Shown: positions 45,982-57,679 of the stretch, piece by piece | Numbering within the stretch: the first letter of the stretch is position 1 | How the letters are laid out: each line of letters starts with the position of its first letter | NCBI RefSeq assembly: GCF_964204645.1 | Contig: NC_134032.1 | Location: 3,808,916 to 3,872,915, forward strand | DNA from: Tubulanus polymorphus | Lineage: Eukaryota > Nemertea > Palaeonemertea > Tubulaniformes > Tubulanidae | Direction of reading: 5' to 3' | DNA: 64,000 nucleotides | Notes under the pieces: generated by a model | The model's input: the letters and a program-made list of their open reading frames with translations, nothing else | Told to the model about the DNA's origin: nothing | Databases searched by the model: none | Position numbers and translations under genes: made by a program

Positions 45982-46263
45982 TCATCTCAGCTTCACCCGC
46001 AAAGAGACACATATACATTTATGCTGGGTAAGCATAACTAATTTACAAAAGTTACTTAGTTTTACCGCCAGTTTGCGCGTATTGAAAAGTTCCCCGAGGT
46101 TTTCTATTGTTGGTACCCCCCAATAGTGACGCGAGAATGGGCGCGCTCTTTCATTCGCATATACAGGGCATTCTAAAATAATATCCTCTTCGTTCAATTC
46201 AGTAATGTTCAAAATGTTCGGGCTGTAGGTTCCGAATGAGGGTAGCAGAAAATCCACTTTCAC
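45982..46263 (-). pseudogene. C-terminal fragment of a LINE reverse transcriptase
   Basis: The 93-codon minus frame has ELNEEDIILECPVYANERAR followed by LGELFNTRKLAVKLSNFCK. This is the typical end of non-LTR pol, where E..E.H.LL.CP.Y..ER precedes a helix ending in the last residues of the protein. No RT domain is attached. Confidence 0.65.
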
Positions 46264-46814
46264 AAAATATCGCCTGTATTCAACTCTATATTCAAATTGA
46301 AAATCTCACCAGACAGCCACGAGCGGGCAGGTGTTTGTTTAAAGTTGTTTATATTACAATCAGTTGAACACGCGTGGTTAGCGTTTTCGTCTATAGATTA
46401 TAATTGTCAGAGGAAAGAGGCTTATTTTTCATAGTCTGTATTCATTGTTCAGGTCCAGTATCTTCTTCTTATGTATTCTTTTTTGGGATAGATTATTCCA
46501 GGCGATTTTCATACTTATAAACGATTTAGTTCGGTGATAAGTTCAGGCAATCGGATTTCAGAAATTTAAACAATACCAGCTGTGAAGATGTGTTGGACCA
46601 ATCTGACTGAAACACCTTGCACCTTTCATACCTACGCATTCCTAGATATGGGAGAGTTGAAAGTTTTTGGAAAAAGCCAATGAAATTATTCATATATGAC
46701 GTAATCAGTTAAAACCAATCAGATTTTTAGAGGCGGATCCAGTTTTTAGGATACATTATGAGTATTTGGTGTCATCCGCCGCATTCACCTGAGAATTCCA
46801 TCTCACACGAGATC

Positions 46815-47996
46815 ATGAACGCGATCAACATTTTACTGGTCGGTGTTTTCTGTCTCGTCGTCACCGATGAGGTTTTCACCGAGTTCCGCTTTCAACAATT
46901 TACTCGACTGCCAGAAAGTTTGATCGGCGACAAACAGAGCGAAAAAAAAGCTCACAAAACTGGGCGAAAACAAACCACATAATCGCGAACAGAAATGTTC
47001 GTAACATCATCAAGTGCGCTCGTGATTGTGTGAATGATCAGAAATGTTCAGCCATGTCGTTCAACCGGTAAGTTATTTGCCTACAATATTTGCATCCCGG
47101 GATGCATCAAAGGGGATGCGTAGAAAACGAAATCTACAGAAAACTTTTCATGATTCGAACCCAAAAATCCGATAAGGGGGTCGCTCGAACCAGTCAGACA
47201 AGGCGCATTTATGACATCTCAGGACGACGCTGTATTCAAAACGGATCGTTCTTTGTTTTGGCGTGCCAAAACGGACCTTTTTAGGAAAATTGGACGCTTT
47301 TTTACTTCTGGCTGGATACAATCATTTGCTCGAATTTGTCGATGTGAGCGAGCTTACGACTGGTTAGCGTCCATCTATCTCCAGTTCCAACCAGTTGCTC
47401 ATGTTCTACTTTTGAGCAACTAGTTGTACTCAGTTGCTCTCATATCCGTCGATGTGAGCGCTCCATAATCAACAACACATGGTTGTAACTGACTAAAACA
47501 AAGCTATTTGTCACGTGACTTGTGATGCCCTCAAGAATATTTGCTAAACCACATCTCAGTCGCTGTCGATGTGTGCGCTATGGACCTAGCGACCGGCATG
47601 AGCCACGCAGTTGCTGGGGTTTACTAAATTTTCGATGTGCGCGGGGTACTCGCTCACTAGCAACTAGTTGTCTCCAGTCGCTTTGTCGATGTGCGCTAGG
47701 CTTAACATCTCCTCAAAAACGACACACTGTTGTATGTTCTTATTTCAGCTGGTGTAGTCGTGCGACCAAATCTGCGCAAAGTTTGTTATTTCTTCGATTT
47801 TGAGAAAGTTGATACTGAACGTGGAACCGTGTACGGAGAGGGAGCCAATATGACGGCTTTCGATTATGAAACAGGGAACAACGTGAATCTTACACTTGTC
47901 GAATGTGTTAACAACAGCCAAGCTGTAAACTCGTCGATTCAATACCTGCAATTACATTTTTACATGGGGAGAGAACGGATGATGGTATCGATATGA
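46815..47996 (+). pseudogene. probable secreted PAN/apple-domain protein with frame problems
   Basis: The ATG at 46815 begins a clear signal peptide (MNAINILLVGVFCLVV) and a short linker. In another frame of the same exon lies IIKCARDCVNDQKCSAMSFN, whose Cys pattern (C-x3-C-x5-C-x-A-x2-F) is that of a PAN/apple domain, ending at a good donor (GTAAGT at 47068). The leader and the domain are put out of frame at or near an A8 run (46942-46949). A second exon from 47749 continues with KVCYFFDFEKV and ends at TGA 47994-47996, but its phase also fails to match the PAN frame. Two breaks suggest a pseudogene; homopolymer assembly errors or a missed small intron are the alternative. Family members are secreted adhesive proteins. 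Confidence 0.45.
47330..47700. repeat. repeat-derived sequence with five TCGATGTG-GCG words
   Basis: TCGATGTGAGCG, TCGATGTGTGCG or TCGATGTGCGC occur at about 47338, 47450, 47566, 47630 and 47685. Two CAACTAGTTG palindromes lie between them. It lies within the proposed intron of the PAN-type gene and looks like a non-autonomous DNA transposon or nested copies of one. Confidence 0.4.
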
Positions 47997-47999
47997 AAA

Positions 48000-49235
48000 G
48001 CTACTCGATTTCTCAATTTGTCGGTGGAATTGGTGCCTGGTCAGTTTACGTGGAGAGATACTTGATGTTCTATCTGAGAGTAGACGTAAAGTTGAGTTTG
48101 GAAAATTTCCGGAGAAAAAGATACTAGAGTTCGATGGTAGTCAATTCGGAAGTTTGGTATTGAGGAACTCGACATTGAATTAAACAAAGAACATCATAAA
48201 TCACTAGACATCTTTTTGGCACGGTGGTCGGATAACCTAACACTAGTGGTTTGGATCTAACGAACCCGGCAGTTGACTAAATGCACACCTAAAGAGCTGT
48301 TTGTCTCAAATATGAGTTGCAACATGTGACTGAACTGCATGAATTAACAATTCAACAATTTCAGTTAATCAATGATTTTATCAAGTTCGTCGAAATCGAA
48401 ATGTTTTGCCTTTTAAATTCGAGTTAAGATAATGCAGGAATGTACTCAAGACAATGCGGGCAACAGTACAATATGCCGTATAGCCCCCCCCCCCCGCCTA
48501 TGATTAGATAATATTTCGGCAGTTTAATATTAATATTTTTAGCACCTGTTATGCCTAATTCTAGTTACACAATGTGTTTGGTTTGAGTCAATTGAATTAT
48601 GTAAATTTCACGCAATAAATGATTATGAAAATTATGAAAATGAATGAGTTTTTAATTCGCTCCAGGTTAACAATGTTTAGAATTCATTTATCGATTGGAA
48701 ATGAGGAAGTAGCTTCAGTCGAAGCAGTCAGTTGTATCATTTGTTTGTGTTGAAATCGTTGGAAAGCGATGTTAGAGAATCCATTGAAACAAAAACCATC
48801 TGTAGAAAGAGCTTTAGAGATAAACAATTCGAGTTTTCGCTTGATATTTGTTATGTAAGAATTTGATTTTTTTCTATAAGGCTTATTCGGTGGAACTGGG
48901 ATCAGTGAGGTGAATGTTTATCAAGCTCCAGAACGGAACATGCTGAGAACAATAGCCCAAAATTTTATTCAACGGCAGCACATCATTCGTTAAGTCCGAA
49001 GAGGACGGCATCGATAACAGGTTTCTAATAAAATACAAGAATAAAATTTCTCATAAGGCCTTCCCAAATAAAAAGGGAATTTCTTTTTAGTTCCCTTTTT
49101 AGTCCTTATTCCTGCAATATGAATATAAACGCAGAATACACTTCTCCATAGCCAAAAACAACTGATTCGCGTCGACTATACAGTAAAAATGACATTTATT
49201 AGTTCACATAAAACAGAATCTTACATACAAAATCA
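48000..49235. other. intergenic, nothing recognised
   Basis: AT-rich sequence including a C-run at about 48486-48498. No gene recognised. Confidence 0.35.
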
Positions 49236-49239
49236 AGAG

Positions 49240-50095
49240 CTTTGAGTCCTGAGACTCAATCAATCGGGTTACATGATTCCAGTTTTGTAGTTAATACAAG
49301 ACATTGAGTCTCAGGACGCATTTTCAAAAATTAGTTTGAGGTATCATTTGTATCGGGTCTTAAAACATGCATTTTAGGAATTGCAATATTGATATGATAA
49401 GGAATTAGAATCGAGTCTTGAGACTCATTTTTTGTATCTACATTTCTAAATTGCGTCCTAGGACTCATTCATCGTTAGAGTCGAGTCTTGAGATTCATTT
49501 TACTAAATTGCGTCCTAGGACTCATTCTAAAACGTTCACTGGTTTGAATCGTTATATTCGAGTCTTGAGACTCATTTTAGTATCTGCTTTTCTAAATTGC
49601 GTCCTAGGACTCATTCATCGTTAGATCCGAGTCTTAAGACTCATTTTAGTATCTGCTTTTCTAAATTGCGTCCTAGGACTCATTCATCTATTGATTCGAG
49701 TCTTAAGACTCATTTCAGTATCTGCTTTGCTAAATTGCGTCCTAGGACTCATTCATCGTTAGATCCGAGTCTTAAGACTCATTTTAGTATCCTCTTTTCT
49801 AAATTGCGTCCTAGGGCTCATTCATCGTTAGATTCGAGTATTGAGACTCATTTTAGATCTGATTTACTAAATTGCGTCCTAGGACTCATTCATCGTTAGA
49901 TGCGAGTCTTGAGACTCATTTTACTAAATTGCGTCCTACGACTCTAACGTTCTAAAACGATCACTTAATGAATCATTCGATTCCAGTATTGAAACTCATT
50001 TTAGTATTTGCTGCACCAGATTTCAGAACGCATTTTAAAACGTTCATTCAAGATTAGTAATTTTGATAGGAGGATTTGAGTCCTCAGCTCATTTG
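49240..50095 (+). repeat. 69-bp minisatellite built of regularly spaced palindromes
   Basis: The core array (about 49405-49975, eight or so units) alternates the perfect palindrome GAGTCTTAAGACTC (some copies TTGAGA) with GTCCTAGGAC about 35 bp away. Both are followed by CATT, so the unit is itself a doubled half-unit. Single diverged members flank it at about 49245, 49300 and 50070. The unit is a multiple of three, so the open frames across it are incidental. Confidence 0.9.
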
Positions 50096-50099
50096 AGCC

Positions 50100-50700
50100 G
50101 CGGATGAAAAAACAGTTGAAAAAGCCACCATGGTTTATGGAATACATGTATGATAGATAATCAGGCTTAATAGATACTTTTAAAACTAAGAATTGGATAT
50201 CCAAAAACAGCAGATCTTCTGGTGAAAGTACTTTACAAACTTCTATACGACAATAATGCTAATCGTGGGCTAAGTCTATCATAAGCTAACAAAGGAAACC
50301 ATCATGGGTCGTTATCGGAAAAGGACAATATTCACACACACACAGAATTGCAATCTACACTCAAAAATCGATAAGGGATTAAAATTAAAGAAAAACATTA
50401 CGGACAAGCCCATTGTAAGTAAACTACCCAAATCCAAATACAGAAACAATTCAATCAAGCGCACATAATTAAACAAAAATGAATGAGACATTGATGTGCT
50501 CCTTATACAGTAAACCTTGTGTATTACGATTCCAGAAAATATATATGTGTGTCATATCCAAATTACGGTGTACGGATTTACCGATGAAGTTTCAATGCTA
50601 GTGTGGCGAAAATTGTCAATATCTGGGGTGGGTTTGACCACAAAATGTCGGTCTTTAGTGAAATTATATTATGTATTTCGGAATGGCCTTAAGCCGTTCT
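50100..50700. other. intergenic, nothing recognised
   Basis: No supported feature beyond short chance frames. Confidence 0.35.
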
Positions 50701-50719
50701 TTTCTCATTGTTTCTTTTT

Positions 50720-51560
50720 AGATGTACGTATTCCGGGACGGGGCTGGGTGTTCTGCGGCGATGTTTCGGGCCCCCTCGGTGTTGGCCACTCCACATCGCG
50801 GTGACATTAGCGATTTTTCGGCGCCTGTCCAGGCCATTCTTTTATCCTCCACCTACCTATTAGTGTGTGTTCTCCTTTTTATATTCGAGACCCAACTTTT
50901 TTGATTTTGGGCCGTTTTGGTTCCGTCTCGTCGCCGGAGAATTCTCCAGCCCTGCTCGTGTTTACGCTCGTTTTTACGACGCCGTTCGCTGGCGCCGCCT
51001 CACTTCCGTGTGAGCGTTTTCGCGGTGGTGCGGTTAACTCCGGTTAATTTTTTAGTAAATATCTCCGTATCGGTCTTATAGTCGTCATTTTTTCGCGTTA
51101 ATCTTAAAATATTATAGAACTTAATTCTATTTCTCGCGTATGAAGTCTTTATTTAGGGTTTTATCATTCGTCACGGTCGAATGATTTCGCGTGCTCTACT
51201 TTGTCCGCGGATCGTATCACTGCTCGTCACGCTTGACCAATCACCGCGTGCGTTGACCGCATGAAAACTATAAATTTGGCGCAATCGCGCTCATTGGCAA
51301 CTTGGCTCTGGCAGAGCCACATTAGAAACTCTTCTTGCTGCCTCTTCACCGTTTTACGAATCGGACGCTGTAATTCGTACAGATCATGTAAGAAGACAAT
51401 TTTACTCTCTAATTAAGACACGGGCCTCCGGGTCGTCTGACCCCGGGATCGCTGCAGTGGTTTTTGACATCCCGCCCTCAGTGAGTCCCGAGTGCCGACG
51501 CACCCGGGGGTCGTGTAGTCGTCGGCCATGGGCTGCCGATAAACTCGTCACTTACAATCC
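50720..51560 (+). promoter_or_regulatory. GC-rich block with CCAAT and TATA boxes
   Basis: This block is markedly richer in GC and CpG than its surroundings. CCAAT at 51237 and TATAAAT at 51270 are well spaced for a core promoter, with a start site expected near 51300. No coding exon was found downstream. The arrangement (promoter, then CpG-rich leader, then tandem repeats) would also suit the LTR and leader of a retroelement, but I could not identify a second LTR or a primer-binding site. Confidence 0.35.
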
Positions 51561-51854
51561 TGTAAATATTGTAAATTCTCCGTCAGTTCATCGTCTGTTT
51601 AAATTCAATCCTCTAACGATGCCGACTTAACGCTCTCGTCGCTGTAATTAGTAATAGTAATAATAATAGTATGGTAGGCCTATATCTTCTGTGCTATTTC
51701 CGTAATTTTACTCCGAGATGTCGTTTCTGCTGACCATGAAAATCACCTGTATTCAGTAACTCCTTTTTCGAACGAACGCGCGGTCGTTTCATCTTCTTGA
51801 CGTCGCCTCTTAATTTCGACTCTTTGAGTTCGCGTCACCGACATTTTGAATTTG

Positions 51855-52405
51855 GCGCGCAGTCGTTGATTAACGACAACGCTCGTCGTTAACTATTTGA
51901 CGCTCCGTCGTATAATTCTTATCGTTGATTGAAGACAACGCTCGTCGTTAACTATTTGACGCTCCGTCGTATAATTCTTATCGTTGATTGAAGACAACGC
52001 TCGTCGTTAACTATTTGACGCTCCGTCGTATAATTCTTATCGTTGATTGAAGACAACGCTCGTCGTTAACTATTTGACGCTCCGTCGTATAATTCTTATC
52101 GTTGATTGAAGACACGCTCGTCGTTAACTATTTGACGCTCCGTCGTATAATTCTTATCGTTGATTGAAGACAACGCTCGTCGTTAACTATTTGACGCTCC
52201 GTCGTATAATTCTTATCGTTGATTAACGACAACGCTCGTCGTTAACTATTTGACGCTCCGTCGTATAATTCTTATCGTTGATTGAAGACAACGCTCGTCG
52301 TTAACTATTTGACGCTCCGTCGTATAATTCTTATCGTTGATTAACGACAACGCTCGTCGTTAACTACTTGACGCTCCGTCGTTAACATCTTAATCGTTGA
52401 TTAGC
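51855..52405 (+). repeat. 59-bp minisatellite (about 9 units)
   Basis: The unit includes GACAACGCTCGTCGTTAACT and GACGCTCCGTCGTATAATTC. These two parts are diverged relatives, so the unit looks like a fused pair of 29-30-bp half-units. Copies are nearly identical apart from GATTAACGAC/GATTGAAGAC alternation, which indicates recent amplification. Confidence 0.95.
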
Positions 52406-55150
52406 TTCGACGCTCGTTTACTGAGACCTAAGTTATATTAGATACACACCGGAGTCCGCCGCGCCACCGCTTCTATTCGACGTTCGGTCGTCTCCTTTGT
52501 ATGTTACCGTACATTGACTGTACCAAGGCTTTGCAAGCCATGAAGGGCACATTCTTTTTATATATCGAAATGTAAATAATCAAGGTGTTTTGCGTGTGGA
52601 CATGATGTCCCCTTGGCATCAAGAACGATGAACTTTGTATTATAAGAAAATATATATATTTAATAATTCGTACTACATTCCAATGAAACTTCGAATCTTG
52701 CGTTTATTTGATTCGCCGGCACTGGAAGGAAGGACGAGGATTTCTGTTGTTTTCCTGCTGCATCGAACCCATTTAGTTCTACGTGAGGATCGTTCCCCTA
52801 TTGACCGTCGCTACGGACAACACTTATGCATACGACTAGTTTGACAGATCTGGCATGAGTCGCAATTAGCTCCTGAGATGACGGGGGACAGCTATGTGCG
52901 AGAGGGCACTTGGAATGGGGGTAGCCATATCCGCCGAGTAATCAACACTGCGAGTTTCGTCCGAGGAAAGCCCCTAAAGCGGATTACTCTGAGGAGGGCG
53001 GGTTGGGGGGTCTGTATTGGCCACACAGATTAAGGCTACGTGGAGTAGGGAGGCGACTGTTTGGAGGAGAGCGTACTGCTTAAGCGCCCTTTTTAGCGAC
53101 ATTTTTCAATAGAGGAACAGATTCTACATATTTTATACCATTTACTTTCCTGGGGAAGACAAGAGTCTCCTTGCCGTATTCACTACCCGAGTGCGGTCGA
53201 CCCAGGCGGACCCGTGTAGCGAGCGCCCCGGCACAGCAGAGTGACTACGACTACGCTACCTATGGACAACAGCAGTCACTACCAGAATTACTATTTTATA
53301 TGTTTACACTACAACCGCTACAATTGACACCAATCAAATTTTTAAAACTTATCTTCCAGCGATGTTGCTTTCAATCAATTTTATGTTTTATATGTTATTT
53401 ATAGTCTTTAAATGGATTCTTTTATAAATATTATTTAAAATACATCGCAGAATAGATTTTAGATCCTTCCACGCGCGTATCGCGAGACCGCGCGGTGTTG
53501 TTTATTTAGAGTATTATGACGTCATAACAACATTCGCGCACCTAGATAGTTCACGTGTTTGGTGTCAAGGTCGCTGAAAGTTGCGGCTCTGTACCTTCGT
53601 GTCTTACAGTGAACGCAGTTGAAATCAGTTTTTATTTTATAACATTGACCGTGGGAATTAGCTTCTTCAACATCGTTTAAAATGTTACCATTAGTGGCCG
53701 CGACTCGTATTACAGGACATGAAACTTTTTAATGAAATGGCGCATCCCTGCTCCTCGTCACGAATTCAGTATAATATTCTTTATCAATACATGTACTACG
53801 CGCGTAGGAAAGATGACCAAAAGAACACATTCTAACAAAATAATCTAATGCAAGATTACATATCGTAGAAATAAACCAAGTTCAGGTTTCCGGGGTAGCT
53901 CTATTTAACTGATTCGTTAAGTTTTTGATTAAATTAGTAAGTTAAAAATTGATCACATTTTGCAATCGTAAGATGCTCTCTACAATAACGAGGAAAGAGA
54001 TTGATTCCGGGGTAGCTCAAACGAATTAACGCTGTAATTTCCATTTTATTTCACAAGACAGCGTGGGTATAAAAATGTTTAAGCACAAACCGTGTCACAA
54101 AAAAAATTCGACGACTTTATTATGAGGGAACATGAAAAAATCGAGAAAAGCAATAGAAGATTTGACAAGACAATGAAAAGAAGAGGAGGCAGAGAATTTA
54201 GGGGAAGTTTGGGGATTCTTGTTTCAAGGTCTGGACACGCAGGAGCCGTGGCAACCCGATCAGATGTACGTGTGACGTGTCTCTGGCTCGTCACTCCCGC
54301 CAGTATAAAATGACCGCACGCACGACGTCGGTTCATCTTCGTTCGCCGGACATTAAGGCGGAGCTTCTGTTTTTGCGGCAAGAATCTGGACATAAAACCG
54401 TATGTTTAACCTTAAAAGAAAACTTTCGCTTATTGACAAACTTAGCAAACAAATATCATTGGATTATGACGGGTTAGTGTAAAAAATCAGATAATATTCG
54501 TTTTTGACGACATCTACACTTTCTAACTTCTAGCTGCATAAGGATCGCAACAACTCATTCATGGAAAATTATATGTTTTCAGAAATCCACTTCTATTTTT
54601 TGCAAATTCCATACTAAATCTTATTATCTCCCATATAATGATCCATTTACGCAGTACATGAAAAAAATCTGTATTTCCCGTACAAGCATAGTTTAACAGG
54701 TATGCAGAATAACATTTTTCCTTCTGTCTTTACGAGCGTGCAATCGGACTTCTTGGAATAATTCATCTGTCCCATTGTGTTGTATAATTTGTATAATATT
54801 GCCATCAATCGCTGAGGGTTCGATTATCTTTTTCGAACCAATTACATTGAAGCGCATTACTCAAAAATTTCATGTCATTTAACTAACCAATAGTTGCACG
54901 TGTTTCTAAATTTTGCAAAAGAAAATTATATTTTTCTATAAGTGATATTCCCCGGGCTACCAGTCAATGGATGCACTGTATTGACGCGAAGAAACATGGT
55001 CCAGAAATAAATCTAAACTTTATCCTAAACGCATGAAACAGATTTTTAAAATATCAAAAGCTAACATGTAAAAGGCTACCCGTATGAAAGTGGTAAGAAA
55101 AATAAATTCAAAAAGAAAGAATGCGTGTGTCAGTGAGACGTTATTTATAG
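52406..55150. other. no gene supported
   Basis: This stretch contains a GC-richer part (52850-53080), a short frame with YDYATYGQQQ at about 53245, a TGACGTCA site at 53516 and a TATAAAA at about 54303 followed by ATG. None connects to a recognisable protein. Part of it may belong to the same retroelement-like unit as the GC-rich block near 51 kb. Confidence 0.3.
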
Positions 55151-55152
55151 TA

Positions 55153-55770
55153 TTACTGTTTCAGTCCCCTCGCCGTTACGTATCTCCTGCAGTGAAATAT
55201 AACCCGGTTCACATATTCGGACACTGTGATATCGTCCAGTTTCAAAACGAAGATGGCGGAACCCAAGGCGTAATTCGGAGAATTCGCGGCGATTTGTGAA
55301 GTTGTTGGCAACAACATAATTTTCTTAGCGCGTGATTTAAAGCGTGATTTAAATAGTTTGTAGGATTGGTCTTTTGGGTTTTTTTTGTTTGAGTCGTTGA
55401 TTTCTTTGAGCCATATGGATGAATAAAGGGCTTTCATTTTAGATTGCGGTAGATTAATTAATTTGTTGAGATGGTTTAACCCGATTGAACCAAACACCTG
55501 AGAGGTCGAGGCATTCTAGAAGTAAGTGGAGACTTGTGCACCAGTTCAGGGTAGAGTGCATAGGCATTAGGTTTTCAGGATATGCTTTATGTACCATAGT
55601 CGAACTGTCTATTTTAGAGATGCGCAGCCAGTATTTGACCATAGTGGCAAGAAGGTTATAAGTAGAGGGAACTGTCCCAGATCACCGCGAACAGCTGCAT
55701 TAACAGAGCGTTTTTTTACCCCGAGTAGAGACTTGCCAAATTTGATGAACGATTTTCGCAGGGTAGATAG
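55153..55770 (-). pseudogene. LINE reverse transcriptase C-terminal region, frame-broken
   Basis: The minus strand gives LLGVKKRSVNAAVRGDLGQF, matching the common LGV...T.N.AV.GELGR.PL segment downstream of the RT palm in many LINEs. After a frame change it gives MVKYWLRISKID and then SLHLLLECLDLSGVWF, matching the following I.YW.RI and LL...G...VW segments. A further frame change leads to WLKEINDSNKK and a helical stretch. At least two frame breaks show an inactive copy. Confidence 0.65.
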
Positions 55771-56148
55771 TTTCATGATATTGTAAAAGTGAGATGGGTA
55801 TATTACACAGGGGATTGGTTACAGCCATACATTACTTGCCAGATCATTCATTCAATCTAAATGTCCGAAGCTACGATCAAGTTACCGAACGATGGCAATT
55901 CATTCATTATAAAACGGAAACCTATGCAATGTAAGTCAATGGTTATAGCATCTTATAGAGCCAGTATTCATGTGATGTCATGGTTACAAAAAGGCAGGAC
56001 CGCGACGAGTGAGGGTTCGGGGTAGCGGACGAACCCCCTGAAATTTTTCAAAATTAACATTTATTTTTCATGTTTTTTTTTTCTTTGGAAGATGATAAGC
56101 CTTAGCTTTGTTTCTCATCTTCTTCCAACGGACCGAATTTCAGCTATT

Positions 56149-56250
56149 CCGACCGTTCCAACTATAAGTGGATGATAGATGTGAGTATATTTCGCCAGAC
56201 CGACCGTTCCAACTATAAGTGGATGATAGATGTGAGTATATTTCGCCAGA
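56149..56250 (+). repeat. 51-bp tandem duplication
   Basis: CCGACCGTTCCAACTATAAG and the 31 bp after it are repeated once without change, so the event is recent. Confidence 0.93.
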
Positions 56251-56718
56251 TTTCTGATATTTTATTCATGCCAAATTGTGTCAACCATAAAGTAACTTTA
56301 TTTCTCTAACGGAATATAGCTATCATGAATAAGACTGTATTCGTATCAAATTAATTAAACAAATATGCGAGAGTGCGTGCAAACAGTATGATACCATCAA
56401 TCCTACATGGCGAATAGTTTGACAGTATCTCTAATGAATGGTGAATAGCTATCATCAGTAAGACTTGTAAATTAGACATTTTGTAACCACACGGATCTCT
56501 TTCTCGTGAAATTAATTTATCGATTCATCAGAGAATGCAGCCATTCCATGCAGTGGAGACGATCATCCATTAATATTACATGGAAATATGAGGATTAAAA
56601 TTTGGATGCTAATGTGATTTGCTAGAATTTGATGGCAAACAAGAAATTACAATAGGATATAACACTTAGAAGTTTCTAATAGATTTGTAACTCCTAACGT
56701 GCTACTTGTTGATCCGAG

Positions 56719-57676
56719 ATGAATTATACTGAGATGCACTTAGTTGGACGACCTTACAGCAGTTACATCGTTCTAATGGCATTGGTGAACAAGTCTGGCA
56801 CCTACCGTACAGTTTCATTGGTCATACTGCTTGTCATGTTCTTGTTAGGAGCGTTTGGAAATTCGGCTACATTCCTGATAATGATAAGTCTCAGATTCCG
56901 CAGTTTATCTTACGCTAACTTCCTGATCGCTTTGTCTATCAGTGATTTAGTGTTCTGTGTCGGTTTTACGCTGATGCCTATTTTACAGTTTGTTCACTTT
57001 AGTCTAAATACTGCTCAAATAATCTTGGTAGATTCACTGATCAGTTGTCAAATATACGAATTCTTAATAAATTCGATGGGCGCCAATAGTGCCTGGTTAA
57101 TAGTAGCGATATCTCTAGAACGTGCGGCAGTTGTTCTCTTCCCGTTCACATCTCGTTTGATATGTACACCCAGATTCGCCCGATGCGTCATTGCTTTTAT
57201 GTCCACAATAAATGCATTCGTAATTGGTGTTCATCCAGTAGCAACAATGAAATTTATTTTTCCTTTCGGATGTTACTACTACTACTAAGTCTTGGGACCA
57301 AACCTTACTTTTTATGATATGTGTAATATACGTTTTTCTTGTAACGTTAACTTTCATAATAATATCAAATTCTGTCATAATAATTCAGTTATTCAGGGGT
57401 TCAAAAATGGTTTCGTCCGATCAGAAAACTACAAAATCAAAACGTACAACAATAATGCTTCTAACAGTTTCACTCGCATTTGCAACTTTTACACTGCCAA
57501 ACTCGCTGGTCGTACTTTTACAAATCTCACCGGAACATACAGACTTCCTCATAGATATTTCCTCCCAGTTCGAATCATGTAATTATGTCATCAATTTCTA
57601 CATATACCTTTTACTGGGACAAGAAATTCGTGAATATTTCTGTATGAAAATCCGCTGTAGAAATTCATTAAAATAA
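56719..57676 (+). pseudogene. rhodopsin-like GPCR with a single frameshift (paralog of 39334)
   Basis: Two open stretches in neighbouring frames together cover a complete seven-helix receptor of about 315 residues. The first (56719-57288) holds an N terminus with NYT and NKSG, TM1 with GAFGNSATF, TM2 with ISDLVF, TM3 ending in ISLERAAVV (ERA for DRY) and TM4. The second (to 57676) holds TM5, TM6 (LLTVSLAFATFTLPNSL) and TM7 (CNYVINFYIYLLLGQEIR). The frame changes at about 57270-57290, in a TTACTACTACTACTAAG run where slippage is easy. This single lesion in otherwise clean coding sequence may be a polymorphism or an assembly error, so the gene could be functional in other individuals. It is homologous to the 39.3 kb locus. 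Confidence 0.75.
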
Positions 57677-57679
57677 CCA

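Noticed and set aside
49418-49899. Plus-strand repeated protein (CVLGLIHR or KLRPRTHSS type) over the 69-bp array
   Set aside because: Same reason: the unit is a multiple of three and the frame shifts between units; the DNA palindromes explain the conservation better.
52930-53000. Hammerhead ribozyme on the minus strand (GGACGAAAC)
   Set aside because: The GGACGAAAC word is present, but no CTGANGA partner occurs upstream at a usable distance.
53171-53404. 77-codon plus frame with YDYATYGQQQ
   Set aside because: Possible exon-like composition, but no splice sites or homologous family recognised and the downstream part becomes low-complexity hydrophobic.
54079-54477. Overlapping frames around a TATAAAATG
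   Set aside because: Frames on both strands overlap; the plus frames have no recognisable domain, and the TATA directly abuts the ATG, which does not fit a normal promoter-start arrangement.
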